Source of the DNA: Candidatus Pararuminococcus gallinarum
Lineage (GTDB): Bacteria; Bacillota; Clostridia; Oscillospirales; Ruminococcaceae
Length of the DNA stretch: 38,314 nucleotides
NCBI GenBank assembly: GCA_904419775.1
Contig: CAJFSX010000008.1
Location: 1 to 38,314 of the forward strand
Reading direction: 5' to 3'
In this document: in pieces, positions 8,247 to 16,032 of the stretch
Layout of the letters: the number at the start of each line of letters is the position of its first letter
Position numbering within the stretch: the stretch's first letter is position 1
Position numbers and translations under genes: made by a program
The notes under the pieces: model-generated
Told to the model about the DNA's origin: nothing
Seen by the model: only the letters and a program-made list of their open reading frames with translations
Databases searched by the model: none

Positions 8247-8912
8247 TTGATTTATGTGACAGGTGACCTTCACGGGGACATGGAGCGATTTAAGAGTAAA
8301 AAACTCAAAAAGCTGAAAAAAGGGGATACCCTGATCGTGTGCGGCGATTTCGGCTTTGTGTGGGATGGCGGCAAGAAGGAGCAAAAGCTTCTCAAATGGA
8401 TTGGAAAGCGCCGTTATCAGGTGTTGTTTGTAGACGGCACCCACGAAAACTTTGACCGTCTTTTTGACTATGAGCTCTTTGAGCTGGGCGGCGCGCCCGC
8501 CCGCCATATCAGCGGCAATCTTTCCTATTTACAGCGTGGCGTTGTCTACGAAATCGAGGGGAAAAAGATCTTCGCCTTTGGAGGGGGAGAAAGCGAGAAT
8601 ATAGAGTCCAGAGAGAAAAACCAGCTTTGGTGGCCGCAGGAAATGCCCAGCGAAGAAGATTTTGCCAGGGGAAGGGAGAATCTGGAGGCTTGTGGCAATG
8701 AGGTGGATTACATCGTTACCCACGAGATTTCCTCCACCGTTAGAACCTTTTTGGATATGGACTGCCATGACATCCACAACCTCCATGATTATCTGGATGA
8801 AATAGGAAAGCAGGTGAAATTTAAGGGCTGGTATTTCGGACATTATCATCTGGATAAGATGATATCCCCGCTGTACACCGCCGTTTTTAAGGATGTGCTG
8901 CCGCTCAAATAA
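8247..8912 (+). CDS. Metallophosphoesterase
   Basis: 221-residue calcineurin-like phosphoesterase. Metal-binding motifs in order: TGDLHGD (residue 5), GDFGFVWD (about 32), GTHENFD (about 64, where GNHE is usual), VTHEI (about 155), GHYHLD (about 201). I place the start at TTG 8247, 8 bases behind GGGAGG (8233-8238); a GTG at 8241 is too close to that site. Homology begins at IYVTGDLHGD. Substrate unknown. The AEC permease follows in the same direction. Confidence 0.87.
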   Translation: MIYVTGDLHGDMERFKSKKLKKLKKGDTLIVCGDFGFVWDGGKKEQKLLKWIGKRRYQVLFVDGTHENFDRLFDYELFELGGAPARHISGNLSYLQRGVVYEIEGKKIFAFGGGESENIESREKNQLWWPQEMPSEEDFARGRENLEACGNEVDYIVTHEISSTVRTFLDMDCHDIHNLHDYLDEIGKQVKFKGWYFGHYHLDKMISPLYTAVFKDVLPLK

Positions 8913-8985
8913 TAAATAGATAAAATGGGGAGAAGCCGGGTCCGTAAGATACAGACCTGTATTGCAGTGAAGAGGGGAAAACAAT

Positions 8986-9900
8986 ATGTTTGCCATTTTG
9001 GTAAAGGCACTCAGTTTTGTACTGATCATCGCCGCAGGCTATGGCCTTAAAAAAGTGGGATTGTTCTGTGCTACCGATTACCGGATTGTCATGAAGATCA
9101 TTATGCATTTGACATTGCCTGCTGTCATCATCACCAGCTTTGACGATTTTTCTATGGATCCCTCCTTGATGGGGATTATCCTTCTTGGCTTATGCGCCAA
9201 CCTTTTTATGGCGGGAGTAGGTTATTTTATGGCCAGGAAGATGGACGGGATTGATAAAGCGTTTAATATTCTCAACTATTCGGGCTTTAATATCGGCTGC
9301 TTTACCATGCCCTATGTACAAAGCTTTATGGGCTCCTTTGGGGTCATTGTCACCGGCATGTTTGATGCGGGCAACTCTATCATGTCCACCGGCGGGACCT
9401 ATGCGGTGGCGGCCCAGTTTGCAGGCAAAGGGAAGAACCAATCACCCAAATACTTCTTTTACAGGCTCTTTTCTTCTATACCCTTTGATGCCTATATGTT
9501 GATGCTGATCATGGCCTTTGCGGGACTCAGGTTTCCCGATTTTGTCTACGACATCACCGGAACTTTTGGCTCCGCTAACACCTTTCTTTCTATGCTCCTG
9601 ATTGGCTTGATTTTTGAGTTTCATCTGGATCATAAAAAGATCAAACGGGTTCTTACCAATGTAGGGCTGCGATTTACCTGCGCCACAGCTTTGGCCCTTG
9701 TTTCCTTTTTCCTGCTGCCGTTTTCGGAGGAGGTCAGACATGTTTTGGTGATCGTATCCTTCTCTCCCATTCCCTGTATGGCGCCGGTGTTTACCGAAAA
9801 ACTGGGCGGGGATGTTTCGGTAGCGGGAGTTATCAATTCCATTTCCATCTGTATCAGCATTATTGTTGTCACCACTTTGGTAGTTATCTGGCATATTTGA
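8986..9900 (+). CDS. AEC family transporter (auxin efflux carrier type permease)
   Basis: 304-residue integral membrane protein with about ten hydrophobic segments, beginning MFAILVKALSFVLIIAAGYGLKK. The early ITSFDD and repeated NxGxxG-like segments (NYSGFNIGCF) fit the AEC/BASS fold (Mem_trans). Members move malate, other organic acids or unknown anions; no substrate can be assigned. GAGGGGA lies 8 bases before the ATG. It ends one base before a strong terminator. Confidence 0.88.
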   Translation: MFAILVKALSFVLIIAAGYGLKKVGLFCATDYRIVMKIIMHLTLPAVIITSFDDFSMDPSLMGIILLGLCANLFMAGVGYFMARKMDGIDKAFNILNYSGFNIGCFTMPYVQSFMGSFGVIVTGMFDAGNSIMSTGGTYAVAAQFAGKGKNQSPKYFFYRLFSSIPFDAYMLMLIMAFAGLRFPDFVYDITGTFGSANTFLSMLLIGLIFEFHLDHKKIKRVLTNVGLRFTCATALALVSFFLLPFSEEVRHVLVIVSFSPIPCMAPVFTEKLGGDVSVAGVINSISICISIIVVTTLVVIWHI

Positions 9901-9901
9901 G

Positions 9902-9927
9902 AAAAAGCGCCGTTAACGGCGCTTTTT
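9902..9927. terminator. Bidirectional terminator between AEC permease and cyclophilin gene
   Basis: Perfect palindrome: AAAAAGCGCCG (9902-9912), TTAA, CGGCGCTTTTT (9917-9927). It serves the two convergent genes that end at 9900 and 9931. Confidence 0.92.
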
Positions 9928-9930
9928 CTT

Positions 9931-10830
9931 TTATGCATAGGTTGTGATCTCAATGGAATTGATGATGACATCTTCGGTGGGCTTATCGTTGTCATCGGTT
10001 TCCACAGCGGCAATTTGATCTACAATGTCCATCCCTTCGATGACCTGGCCAAAGACGGTATGCTTGTTATCCAGGTTGGGAGTGCCGCCCACTTCCTTAT
10101 ACTTGTCAATGACGGACTGATAATATTCCCGCGCCTCTTCCGGTACGCCCGCATTGACCGCAGCCTGGATCACGGCATTTTCTTTTTCTGCCTCCGCATT
10201 ATAGGCATCTACATCCACGCTTTCCTCGGTGGAGAATTTCTCGTAGAGACGCTGATTTGCCTGGGCTACCAACTTGTTGAAGTAGACATTCTGAAGAAAA
10301 GCTTCTTCTTCCTCAGCCGTGGTAGGCTTTTGGGAGGACTGGACGATGAAGAACTGGCTGCCGTTGGTGTTGGTTCCCGCGTTTGCCATGGATAAAGCAC
10401 CGCGGAAATTATGGAGATTATCGGAAAACTCGTCCTCAAACTCTGTGCCCCAAATGCTTTCTCCGCCGGTACCATCCCCTTTGGGATCACCACCCTGGAT
10501 CATAAAGTCGTTGATGACCCGGTGGAAGGTAAGGCCGTCGTAATAGCCTTCCTTAGCATGGGTAATGAAGTTTTCTACCGCTTTAGGGGCCTCATCCTTG
10601 AAGAAGCGGACGGTAATGTCGCCCATATTGGTTTTAATGATGGCAATTTCCTCACCCGGCTGGGGCTCCTCAAACTGTTTGAGCTGGATAGGATCTCCTG
10701 GGGTAAACTCTGGAGCCTGAGCCTGGGAGCTTTCTGATCCGGAGGAAGAGGATGATCCGTTGTCGCTGGAGCAGCCAGCCAAGGAGCAGACCATCACAGC
10801 GGCTAAGATTGCTGATAAGATTCTTTTCAT
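9931..10830 (-). CDS. Peptidyl-prolyl cis-trans isomerase (cyclophilin), lipoprotein
   Basis: Secreted foldase of 299 aa. Signal peptide [20 protein letters not shown] ends in a lipobox (LAGC), followed by a Ser-rich linker and the cyclophilin domain: [61 protein letters not shown] and HTVFGQV. An insert of about 60 charged residues (after [12 protein letters not shown]) lies between the substrate site and the HTVFG strand, as in several clostridial homologues. The start at 10830 has AGGTGA 8 bases before it; the frame remains open upstream but without signals. Confidence 0.92.
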   Translation of the reverse strand: MKRILSAILAAVMVCSLAGCSSDNGSSSSSGSESSQAQAPEFTPGDPIQLKQFEEPQPGEEIAIIKTNMGDITVRFFKDEAPKAVENFITHAKEGYYDGLTFHRVINDFMIQGGDPKGDGTGGESIWGTEFEDEFSDNLHNFRGALSMANAGTNTNGSQFFIVQSSQKPTTAEEEEAFLQNVYFNKLVAQANQRLYEKFSTEESVDVDAYNAEAEKENAVIQAAVNAGVPEEAREYYQSVIDKYKEVGGTPNLDNKHTVFGQVIEGMDIVDQIAAVETDDNDKPTEDVIINSIEITTYA

Positions 10831-10900
10831 ATGGTTTGTCACCTCATTATATTCTTTTGCGGATGTGGGAAAACATACGCCTTTTTGAACGGTGACTTTC

Positions 10901-10929
10901 ATTATACAGCAAAAGAGAGGATGGCACAA
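10901..10929 (-). promoter_or_regulatory. Promoter of the cyclophilin gene
   Basis: On the minus strand a perfect TATAAT (10901-10906) with a weak TTGTGC 17 bases upstream (10924-10929), about 70 bases before the start codon. Confidence 0.55.
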
Positions 10930-10975
10930 GAAAACAAAATAAACAAATTGTGAAATAAAATAGGGGAGGGAAGAC

Positions 10976-11018
10976 AAAAAACAAACCGCAACAGCTTTCA
11001 CCATTGCGGTTTGTTTTT
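10976..11018 (-). terminator. Terminator of the 1-kb RNA unit
   Basis: 15-bp arms (10977-10991 with 11004-11018), a 12-base loop, and six T residues on the minus strand after the stem. It lies upstream of the cyclophilin promoter, so it closes a separate transcript. Confidence 0.88.
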
Positions 11019-11977
11019 ATTTCATTAGAAATTAAGTTTAAATTTGTCTTTGCTGGTTTCCCTTTGAAATCTCTCAGCAACTACTTGCGGCTTCTTACTT
11101 GTGATTACCTTTCATAGTTTAAACAGGAAACACTGCTTATTTTATACTTAGCTTTCTTAAAGATAAACCATTCTTTATTTATCTTTCTACAAGTAGAACT
11201 ATCTATCACCTTATTGTGATAACGGGAAGATGCAAGTTTCGCATTGATCTCATTTCACTGCTTTACGTGAGCAATTTCATTTGCCGCTTGTAATGCTGAT
11301 CTGATTCAATACATGGCTTACGCTTCTTTTTGCAAGAATTCACGTTGCTGAAATAACAGGATAAACATCAAATATTACATTGGACTAATGCTCCATTCGA
11401 TTTCTTTATCCCTCGGATTTTTTTTGATTTTATCCGATTCGGCAGTTTTTTCTGCTGCCTTAGCTATTTCATGGGATTCACCACTTTCGATTTTTCTTAT
11501 ATGGAAAGAAAACCTCTCGGCAATTCTTCACGTTCCAAAGATAAAATGGAATCTTCTTTCTTTACAGAAGATACAGCCTTTTGCATAATCTCAATCGGAA
11601 AATGACTCCGTTGTCTGTTAACCGTTTGAACATGCTTCTTCTCGAAATGTTTCATACTTTTGGTTTAACGCTTTATTGCAGATTATGTTATCGAGCGCTG
11701 CCCATATATCTATGGAACGCAACTAAATTTCCTGGCATTTCTTCGTACATGGGTACCGCCTCCCTTTCTTATCATTCAATCAGTATCCCTTTTGACAATG
11801 CTGCCTTTTTATTGGCCTTCATTGCCTTCAGATACTTTTCGGAGGAAATGACCATCCCATTTACAGTGAGTCATCTTTCTCGGACAATGGTTCAACCTTT
11901 CCAAATCCCTTTGGTATGATCTCATTCACCATCTTTCAGATACTATGTTGTTAGATGATCTTTATTTCCTTCCTGTG
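10976..11977 (-). ncRNA. Candidate large structured non-coding RNA (about 1 kb), class not recognised
   Basis: A transcription unit bounded by a consensus promoter (11983-12011) and a 15-bp T-tailed terminator (10977-11018), clearly more AT-rich than its neighbours. On the minus strand I find no open frame beyond about 55 codons and no recognisable domain. The RNA folds by eye into a series of local hairpins: 11901-11914 (CCAAA/UUUGG closed by GGGA), 11782-11836 (three nested stems AGUAUC, GGCAAUG, GCC), 11697-11723 (two stems closed by GAUA), 11441-11459, 11413-11437, 11359-11411 (GGAUAAA outside AUCGAAU), 11265-11345 (ACGUGA outside UGUAUUG), 11185-11198 (CUUG loop), 11161-11184 and 11050-11080. 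A 20-codon frame at 11688-11750 has a good RBS (GGGAGGCGG), so a leader peptide or a decayed gene is the competing reading. I cannot match it to OLE, ROOL, GOLLD, raiA or a group II intron from memory. Confidence 0.55.
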
Positions 11978-11982
11978 ACTAT

Positions 11983-12011
11983 AATATACCATACACTATA
12001 GATAATGTCAA
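11983..12011 (-). promoter_or_regulatory. Promoter of the 1-kb RNA unit
   Basis: On the minus strand TTGACA (12006-12011), exactly 17 bases, TATATT (11983-11988). A start near 11976 is expected. No intact gene lies directly downstream. Confidence 0.8.
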
Positions 12012-12072
12012 TAGTTTTTTTGAACTAAAATCATATATTTTGTAAATTAAGTATGGAGTCTTTGTGTACGGA

Positions 12073-12101
12073 TTGACAGAAGAATGCAATTGCATTAAAC
12101 T
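12073..12101 (+). promoter_or_regulatory. Promoter of the DUF1292 gene
   Basis: TTGACA (12073-12078), 17 bases, TAAACT (12096-12101). It is divergent from the promoter at 11983-12011, with about 60 bases between the two -35 boxes. Confidence 0.7.
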
Positions 12102-12150
12102 CATATTACATCGCTCGCTGATAAAACTAGAACCAAAGGAGTTGATTGGC

Positions 12151-12453
12151 ATGCCGGAAGAGATGGAGTTTGGCCCAGACCTGTTGACACTGGTGGATGA
12201 CGAAGGAGTAGAGCACCAGTTTGAGGTCATAGACACCCTGGAAATAGAGGACGATCGCTACATCGCATTGATCCCCGTATATGACGACGCAGAGGATGCA
12301 GTGGAAGACGATGGGGAATTGATTCTGCTCAAATCCGAGATGGAAGGGGAAGAAGAGTTCCTGGTGGCCATTGAGGACGAAGAGGAATTTAACAAAGTGT
12401 CTGAAATTTTCCTCGATCGTTTGGATGAATATTACGATATTCAGGAATCGTAA
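12151..12453 (+). CDS. DUF1292 (UPF0473, YrzB-like) protein
   Basis: 100-residue, very acidic, soluble protein. The pattern LLTLVDDEGVEHQFEVIDTLEIEDDRYIAL, then a second strand-rich half EEEFLVAIEDEEEFNKVSEIF, is that of DUF1292, a small conserved Bacillota family of unknown function usually encoded beside ruvX. The start at 12151 follows AAAGGAG by about 10 bases; the upstream in-frame extension has no RBS. Confidence in family is high; no function can be given. Confidence 0.88.
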   Translation: MPEEMEFGPDLLTLVDDEGVEHQFEVIDTLEIEDDRYIALIPVYDDAEDAVEDDGELILLKSEMEGEEEFLVAIEDEEEFNKVSEIFLDRLDEYYDIQES

Positions 12454-12463
12454 AGGATTTCCA

Positions 12464-12493
12464 TTGTGTAATCTGTATGACCTGTGGTATAAT
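12464..12493 (+). promoter_or_regulatory. Promoter of the 6S RNA
   Basis: TTGTGT (12464-12469), an 18-base spacer and a perfect TATAAT (12488-12493) immediately after the DUF1292 gene; RNA would start near 12500. Confidence 0.7.
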
Positions 12494-12499
12494 AGGAAC

Positions 12500-12725
12500 A
12501 TCACAAACAAACTGAGACAAATACACCCTGCGAAGTGCGATAAAGTGTGACCATATATAATCCAACACTTGATGAAAAGGGAGCTAGACTCCGGTAGCAG
12601 ATTGCAGACCTCCCGCTTTGGCGGATGAAGGGAGCGTGAAACTGCTGGGATGGCACCCACCCTGTTGTAATGACGGGTTTTCATACAGTCACATGGCGGC
12701 TTTGTGGGGTATATTTATGCCCATT
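12500..12725 (+). ncRNA. ssrS: 6S RNA (Firmicutes type)
   Basis: 6S RNA binds the housekeeping RNA polymerase holoenzyme as a promoter mimic and lowers transcription in slow growth. The 230-base unit has its own promoter and terminator and no protein frame. It can form the expected rod: CACAAA near the 5' end with TTTGTG at 12701-12706, GGTAGCAG with CTGCTGGG, CTCCC with GGGAG around GCTTTGGCGG, and a 3' arm ACCCACCC...GGGTTTTCATAC of the sort seen in Gram-positive 6S RNAs. The assignment rests on this layout and recalled motifs, not on a covariance search. Confidence 0.68.
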
Positions 12726-12730
12726 TTTTG
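12706..12730 (+). terminator. Terminator of the 6S RNA unit
   Basis: GGGTAT (12707-12712), loop ATTT, ATGCCC (12717-12722), then A and six T residues. The stem has one T-G pair. tcdA starts 17 bases further on. Confidence 0.6.
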
Positions 12731-12746
12731 AAAGTGAGGAATCTCC

Positions 12747-13463
12747 ATGGAACATTGGCTTTCCCGGACAGAGCTACTGCTTGGCGGCGAGGGGCTGGAG
12801 AAGTTGGCCCACAGCCGGGTAGCGGTTTTGGGGCTGGGCGGCGTGGGAAGCGCTGCGGCCGAAGCCTTGGTTCGATCAGGCGTAGGGCATCTGATGCTGG
12901 TGGATCACGATACAGTGGATTTGACCAACCTCAACCGCCAGCTGGTGGCTACCCACAGCGCACTGGGGATGCAAAAGACACAGGTACTCAGGGAGCGCTT
13001 TTTAGATATTAATCCCGGCCTGGAGCTGACACTACGTGAGGAATTCTATTTGCCGGAAAATCGGGACTTTCTCTATGACTATCATCCCGATTTTGTGGTG
13101 GACGCCATTGATACGGTCACAGCCAAGCTAGATTTGGCCACAGAGTGCCGCAATCAAGGGATAGGCATGATAACCTGTCTTGGGACAGGAAACCGGATAG
13201 ACCCCTCCCAGCTTGTTTTAGGGGATATTGCAGATACTGTCGGATGCGGATGCCCCTTGGCCCGGATCATGCGGCGGGAATTAAGACGCAGAGGGATTGA
13301 ACATACACCGGTGCTTTTCAGCAGGGAGCAGCCGATGGAGGCGGTGTGCGCCCCCGACTCTCCACAGAGACGTCACTCACCGGGCAGCACTGCTTTTGTG
13401 CCTCCTGCGGCCGGATATTTTCTGGCCTCTTACGCGGTTCGGTTTTTATTAAATTTGATCTGA
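12747..13463 (+). CDS. tcdA: tRNA threonylcarbamoyladenosine dehydratase (TcdA, ThiF/E1-like)
   Basis: E1-like enzyme that uses ATP to cyclise t6A to ct6A at position 37 of ANN-decoding tRNAs. The 238-residue protein has the nucleotide loop GLGGVGSAAAEALVRSGVG (about residue 28), the acidic VDHDTVDLTNLNRQ, DAIDTVTAKLDL, and GCGCPLARIMRRELRRRGI near residue 165, all characteristic of the TcdA/YgdL branch rather than MoeB. AGTGAGGA lies 6 bases before the ATG. Cytoplasmic; probably its own transcript or read-through from 6S RNA. Confidence 0.93.
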   Translation: MEHWLSRTELLLGGEGLEKLAHSRVAVLGLGGVGSAAAEALVRSGVGHLMLVDHDTVDLTNLNRQLVATHSALGMQKTQVLRERFLDINPGLELTLREEFYLPENRDFLYDYHPDFVVDAIDTVTAKLDLATECRNQGIGMITCLGTGNRIDPSQLVLGDIADTVGCGCPLARIMRRELRRRGIEHTPVLFSREQPMEAVCAPDSPQRRHSPGSTAFVPPAAGYFLASYAVRFLLNLI

Positions 13464-13474
13464 ATAAAAAAGTT

Positions 13475-13535
13475 AAAACTGCTGGCTTGTCATTTCCTAA
13501 GAAAAACAGGAAATACTAAAGCCAGCAGTTTTGTT
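13475..13535 (+). terminator. Long two-part terminator hairpin after tcdA
   Basis: Outer 14-bp arms AAAACTGCTGGCTT (13475-13488) with 13519-13532, a small internal loop, then an inner 7-bp stem ATTTCCT/AGGAAAT (13492-13498 with 13508-13514). T-rich end in both directions. Confidence 0.85.
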
Positions 13536-13575
13536 TTGCCGGATGGCTTGATTCCGAAAGAAAGGAGGAGGCCGG

Positions 13576-13944
13576 TTGGAAAAGATAAAGAAGGGGAAAA
13601 AGATAGCGACTGCCCTTATTGGAATAGCCATTGGATTCCTCAACGGAATTTTTGGATCGGGAGGCGGCATGGTAGCAGTACCCTTTCTCAAAGCAAATGG
13701 CCTAGAGGTAAAAAAAGCCCACGCCACCTCTATTGCAGTCATCTTTTTTCTCAGCCTTTTCAGCCTTTGGCTTTATATGGGGAAAACCCAGCTTGCATTT
13801 ATCGATTGGATCTTCTATATCCCTGGCGGCATTGCGGGGGGACTATTGGGCGCCTGGCTTCTGCCCAAAATCCCCCAGACGCTGTTGCGGAGGATTTTCG
13901 GAGCCCTTATCATCTTTTCCGCTATCCGGCTGTTGATGCGATGA
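13576..13944 (+). CDS. TauE/SafE family permease, first half-size protein
   Basis: 122-residue membrane protein with about four hydrophobic segments. The first, ATALIGIAIGFLNGIFGSGGGMVAVPFL, is the glycine-rich signature of TauE/SafE permeases, which export sulfite, sulfonates or organosulfur acids. Full-size members have two such halves in one chain (about 250 aa); here the second half is the next gene. Start is TTG 13576, 7 bases behind AGGAGG (13563-13568). Its TGA overlaps the ATG of the partner, so the halves are made together. Confidence 0.85.
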   Translation: MEKIKKGKKIATALIGIAIGFLNGIFGSGGGMVAVPFLKANGLEVKKAHATSIAVIFFLSLFSLWLYMGKTQLAFIDWIFYIPGGIAGGLLGAWLLPKIPQTLLRRIFGALIIFSAIRLLMR

Positions 13945-14399
13945 GTTGGACGGATATTCTGCTTACTTCGATCACGGCCCTCCTGGCTGGCACCATCAGC
14001 GCCATGGGCATGGGAGGGGGAGGAATCCTCCTGCTCTATCTGACGGCATTTGCCGGTGTGGCCCAGTTGGAGGCCCAGACCATTAACCTCATCTTTTTTA
14101 TGCCTATTGCTGTCATTGCTCTGATTATGCATACTAAAAACAAGCTGGTCAACTGGAAAGTAGTGCTTTGGGTCACAATCTTCGGATATGCCGGCGTTTT
14201 CTTAGGATATCAGACAGCTCTTTTTGTAGGGGAGGATATGCTGCGCCGGCTCTTCGCTATTTTCCTGCTATTTATCGGAGCCAAGGAACTGTTTTTCAAA
14301 GACAAAGGAGAAGGGGAGAAGCCGAAAAGAATTCATCCTGTTCCCCCGGTGGGCGAAGGACAAGAAAAGATACATCAGGAGGAAAATACCCTGGAATAG
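13941..14399 (+). CDS. TauE/SafE family permease, second half-size protein
   Basis: 152-residue protein starting at ATG 13941 inside the ATGA overlap. It repeats the family signature in SITALLAGTISAMGMGGGGILLLYL and has four hydrophobic segments, then a charged 35-residue tail (KDKGEGEKPKRIHP...) in the cytoplasm. Together with the upstream half it gives the eight-helix, two-repeat permease. Substrate unknown. The frame stays open upstream through the first gene, but without signals. Confidence 0.85.
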   Translation: MSWTDILLTSITALLAGTISAMGMGGGGILLLYLTAFAGVAQLEAQTINLIFFMPIAVIALIMHTKNKLVNWKVVLWVTIFGYAGVFLGYQTALFVGEDMLRRLFAIFLLFIGAKELFFKDKGEGEKPKRIHPVPPVGEGQEKIHQEENTLE

Positions 14400-14462
14400 A
14401 AAGGGATTTTCGGCAAAAAACTGGGTATTTTTGCGCAGTACAAGAAGTATCATCAGGTTTAT

Positions 14463-14512
14463 AGCTCATAAAAAGATCTCCTAGACAAGACTAGGAGATC
14501 TTTTTATGAGCT
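14463..14512. terminator. Perfect 22-bp inverted repeat, terminator
   Basis: Arms 14463-14484 and 14491-14512 are perfectly complementary around loop ACAAGA. The inner part, AAAAAGATCTCCTAG with its T-tailed partner, is a standard bidirectional terminator; it ends the permease pair. Confidence 0.8.
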
Positions 14513-14555
14513 TATCAATACTTAATTTGTATAACAAAAGATAAAAAATAGGTAT

Positions 14556-14584
14556 TAGACATTGAAGAAACAGAGACTTATAAT
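14556..14584 (+). promoter_or_regulatory. Promoter of the flavodoxin cluster
   Basis: TAGACA (14556-14561), 17 bases, TATAAT (14579-14584). The leader to the first start codon holds a 6-bp hairpin CCGCAG/CTGCGG (about 14623-14650). Confidence 0.65.
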
Positions 14585-14675
14585 GAAATCAGAAATCCTA
14601 AAGCCTTTTTCTCGCAAGGAAACCGCAGATTACCTAGGGATTTCCTGCGGCAATAAACAAACAAGGAGGATTACA

Positions 14676-15425
14676 ATGAAAAGATTCCTTTCGATTATTT
14701 TAGCAATAACAATGATCCTCTCTCTTTCAGCATGTGGAACAACAGAAGGTCAGGATAGTTCTGAAACCTCTAAAGAGGGTGTAACAGTGTCTGAGCAGGC
14801 AGCGCCGAATGACAATGATGCAGAGGGAGAAACTTCCAGTTCGCAGTCAGCATCATCCGCTGCTGGAGAGGGAAATGAAGGGGGAAGCAGCAATATCCTG
14901 GTAGCCTATTTTTCCTGGGCAGACAATGCGATCCTGGCGGATGATGTGGATGCTGTCGCCTCGCCCAGTGTAGTTGCCCCCGGGAATGTACAGCAGTTGG
15001 CTGGCTGGGTACAGGAGGAAACTGGAGGAGACCTATTCTCTATTCAGGTTACTGAACCCTATCCCAGTGATTGGGATCAGTGTCTGGCCAGGGCCAACCA
15101 GGAGAGGGGAGACAATGCCCGTCCAGAGCTGAGGGGAAATGTTGAAAATCTAGATCAGTATGATACTGTGTTTTTAGGGTATCCCAACTGGTGGTACGGC
15201 GTGCCGATGGCCCTGCTTTCCTTCTTGGAAGAGAATGACCTTTCTGGTAAACAGGTATATCTATTCTGTTCCCACGGCACTGGCGGCCTTGCCAATAGTG
15301 TGGAGCAGATTACAGAGGCAACGCCCAATGCAGTGATTTCCGACAATATTTTTGATTGCTATGAAGAGGAGGCCGCTTCCTCCCAAGGCGACATTCAAAG
15401 CTGGGTCGCTGGACTTGGCTATTAA
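14676..15425 (+). CDS. Flavodoxin-domain lipoprotein
   Basis: 249-residue exported lipoprotein. Signal peptide MKRFLSIILAITMILSLSAC with lipobox LSAC, a Ser/Glu-rich linker of about 70 residues, then a flavodoxin fold (Flavodoxin_4 type): ILVAYFSWADN (phosphate loop region), GYPNWWYGVP (flavin ring loop), FCSHGTGGLANSV. The start at 14676 follows AAGGAGGA; the frame is open upstream without signals. An FMN domain outside the membrane suggests redox chemistry on the cell surface. First of four co-directional genes with small gaps, three of them flavodoxin-like. Confidence 0.87.
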   Translation: MKRFLSIILAITMILSLSACGTTEGQDSSETSKEGVTVSEQAAPNDNDAEGETSSSQSASSAAGEGNEGGSSNILVAYFSWADNAILADDVDAVASPSVVAPGNVQQLAGWVQEETGGDLFSIQVTEPYPSDWDQCLARANQERGDNARPELRGNVENLDQYDTVFLGYPNWWYGVPMALLSFLEENDLSGKQVYLFCSHGTGGLANSVEQITEATPNAVISDNIFDCYEEEAASSQGDIQSWVAGLGY

Positions 15426-15443
15426 TAGCGGGAGGAAGAGAAT

Positions 15444-15998
15444 ATGAAAAAACTTTTTGGCGTAGTCCTTCTTTGCCTGATGGTATTTACTCTTTCGGCC
15501 TGCGGTGCCAACGATCAGGAATCGTCATCTCCTGTAACAGAATCGTCTTCTGACGCAGGAGAATCGAAGCCACTCGCAACATCAGAACCGCTTTCTGTGG
15601 TAGAAATACCCTCAGCGTCAGAAGATTCGGAAGAGCCGGAAATTACATCATCCCGGCAGATTTCTGTCCGGTTTGGAGAAAATGTTGTTGTTTACCAGCT
15701 TAACGATGGTGGGGCGGCCGCCTCTTTCTATGAGCAGCTGCCCCTCACCATCGAGGTGGAGGATTACAGCACCAACGAGAAAATCTTTTATCCGACCCAG
15801 CAGCTGGATACGGACAATACTCCATTGGCGCAAGGGGGAGCTGGCACGCTGGCCTATTATGCTCCCTGGGGAGACGTAGTGATGTTTTACGGAGACTATA
15901 ACGAGAATCCCTCCCTGTATGAACTGGGACAGGTTGTTTCTGGCGGGGAGCTGGTCGGTGAGATGTCTGGAACCATCACGATTGATGTGATAGAATAG
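15444..15998 (+). CDS. Cyclophilin-like fold lipoprotein (Cyclophil_like2 / DUF family)
   Basis: 184-residue lipoprotein with signal MKKLFGVVLLCLMVFTLSAC and a Ser/Glu-rich linker, then a beta-rich domain: ISVRFGENVVVYQLNDGGAAASFYEQLP, a central PLAQGGAGTLAYYAPWGDVVMFYGD and a C-terminal SGTITIDVIE. This order matches the cyclophilin-like domain often found next to flavodoxins; it is not expected to be a prolyl isomerase. It starts 18 bases after the flavodoxin lipoprotein and probably works with it outside the membrane. Confidence 0.82.
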   Translation: MKKLFGVVLLCLMVFTLSACGANDQESSSPVTESSSDAGESKPLATSEPLSVVEIPSASEDSEEPEITSSRQISVRFGENVVVYQLNDGGAAASFYEQLPLTIEVEDYSTNEKIFYPTQQLDTDNTPLAQGGAGTLAYYAPWGDVVMFYGDYNENPSLYELGQVVSGGELVGEMSGTITIDVIE

Positions 15999-16032
15999 CC
16001 TAAAATGTAAAGTGACAAGGAGGACAAATCAT

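Noticed and set aside
11388..11919. Open frames on the plus strand (up to 112 codons) in the 1-kb AT-rich island
   Set aside because: They begin at codons without a ribosome site, have no recognisable family, and lie antisense to a unit with a clear minus-strand promoter and terminator.
10976..11977. Group II intron or insertion sequence remnant as explanation for the AT-rich island
   Set aside because: I saw no domain V-like end, no reverse transcriptase or transposase piece, no terminal inverted repeats and no target duplication.
12127..12684. A minus-strand frame across the DUF1292 gene and the 6S RNA
   Set aside because: It crosses two divergent promoters and a well supported gene on the other strand.
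14463..14512. Perfect 22-bp inverted repeat considered as a miniature transposable element
   Set aside because: It is one isolated hairpin with a 6-base loop and T-run symmetry; no second copy or target duplication was seen, so a terminator is enough.
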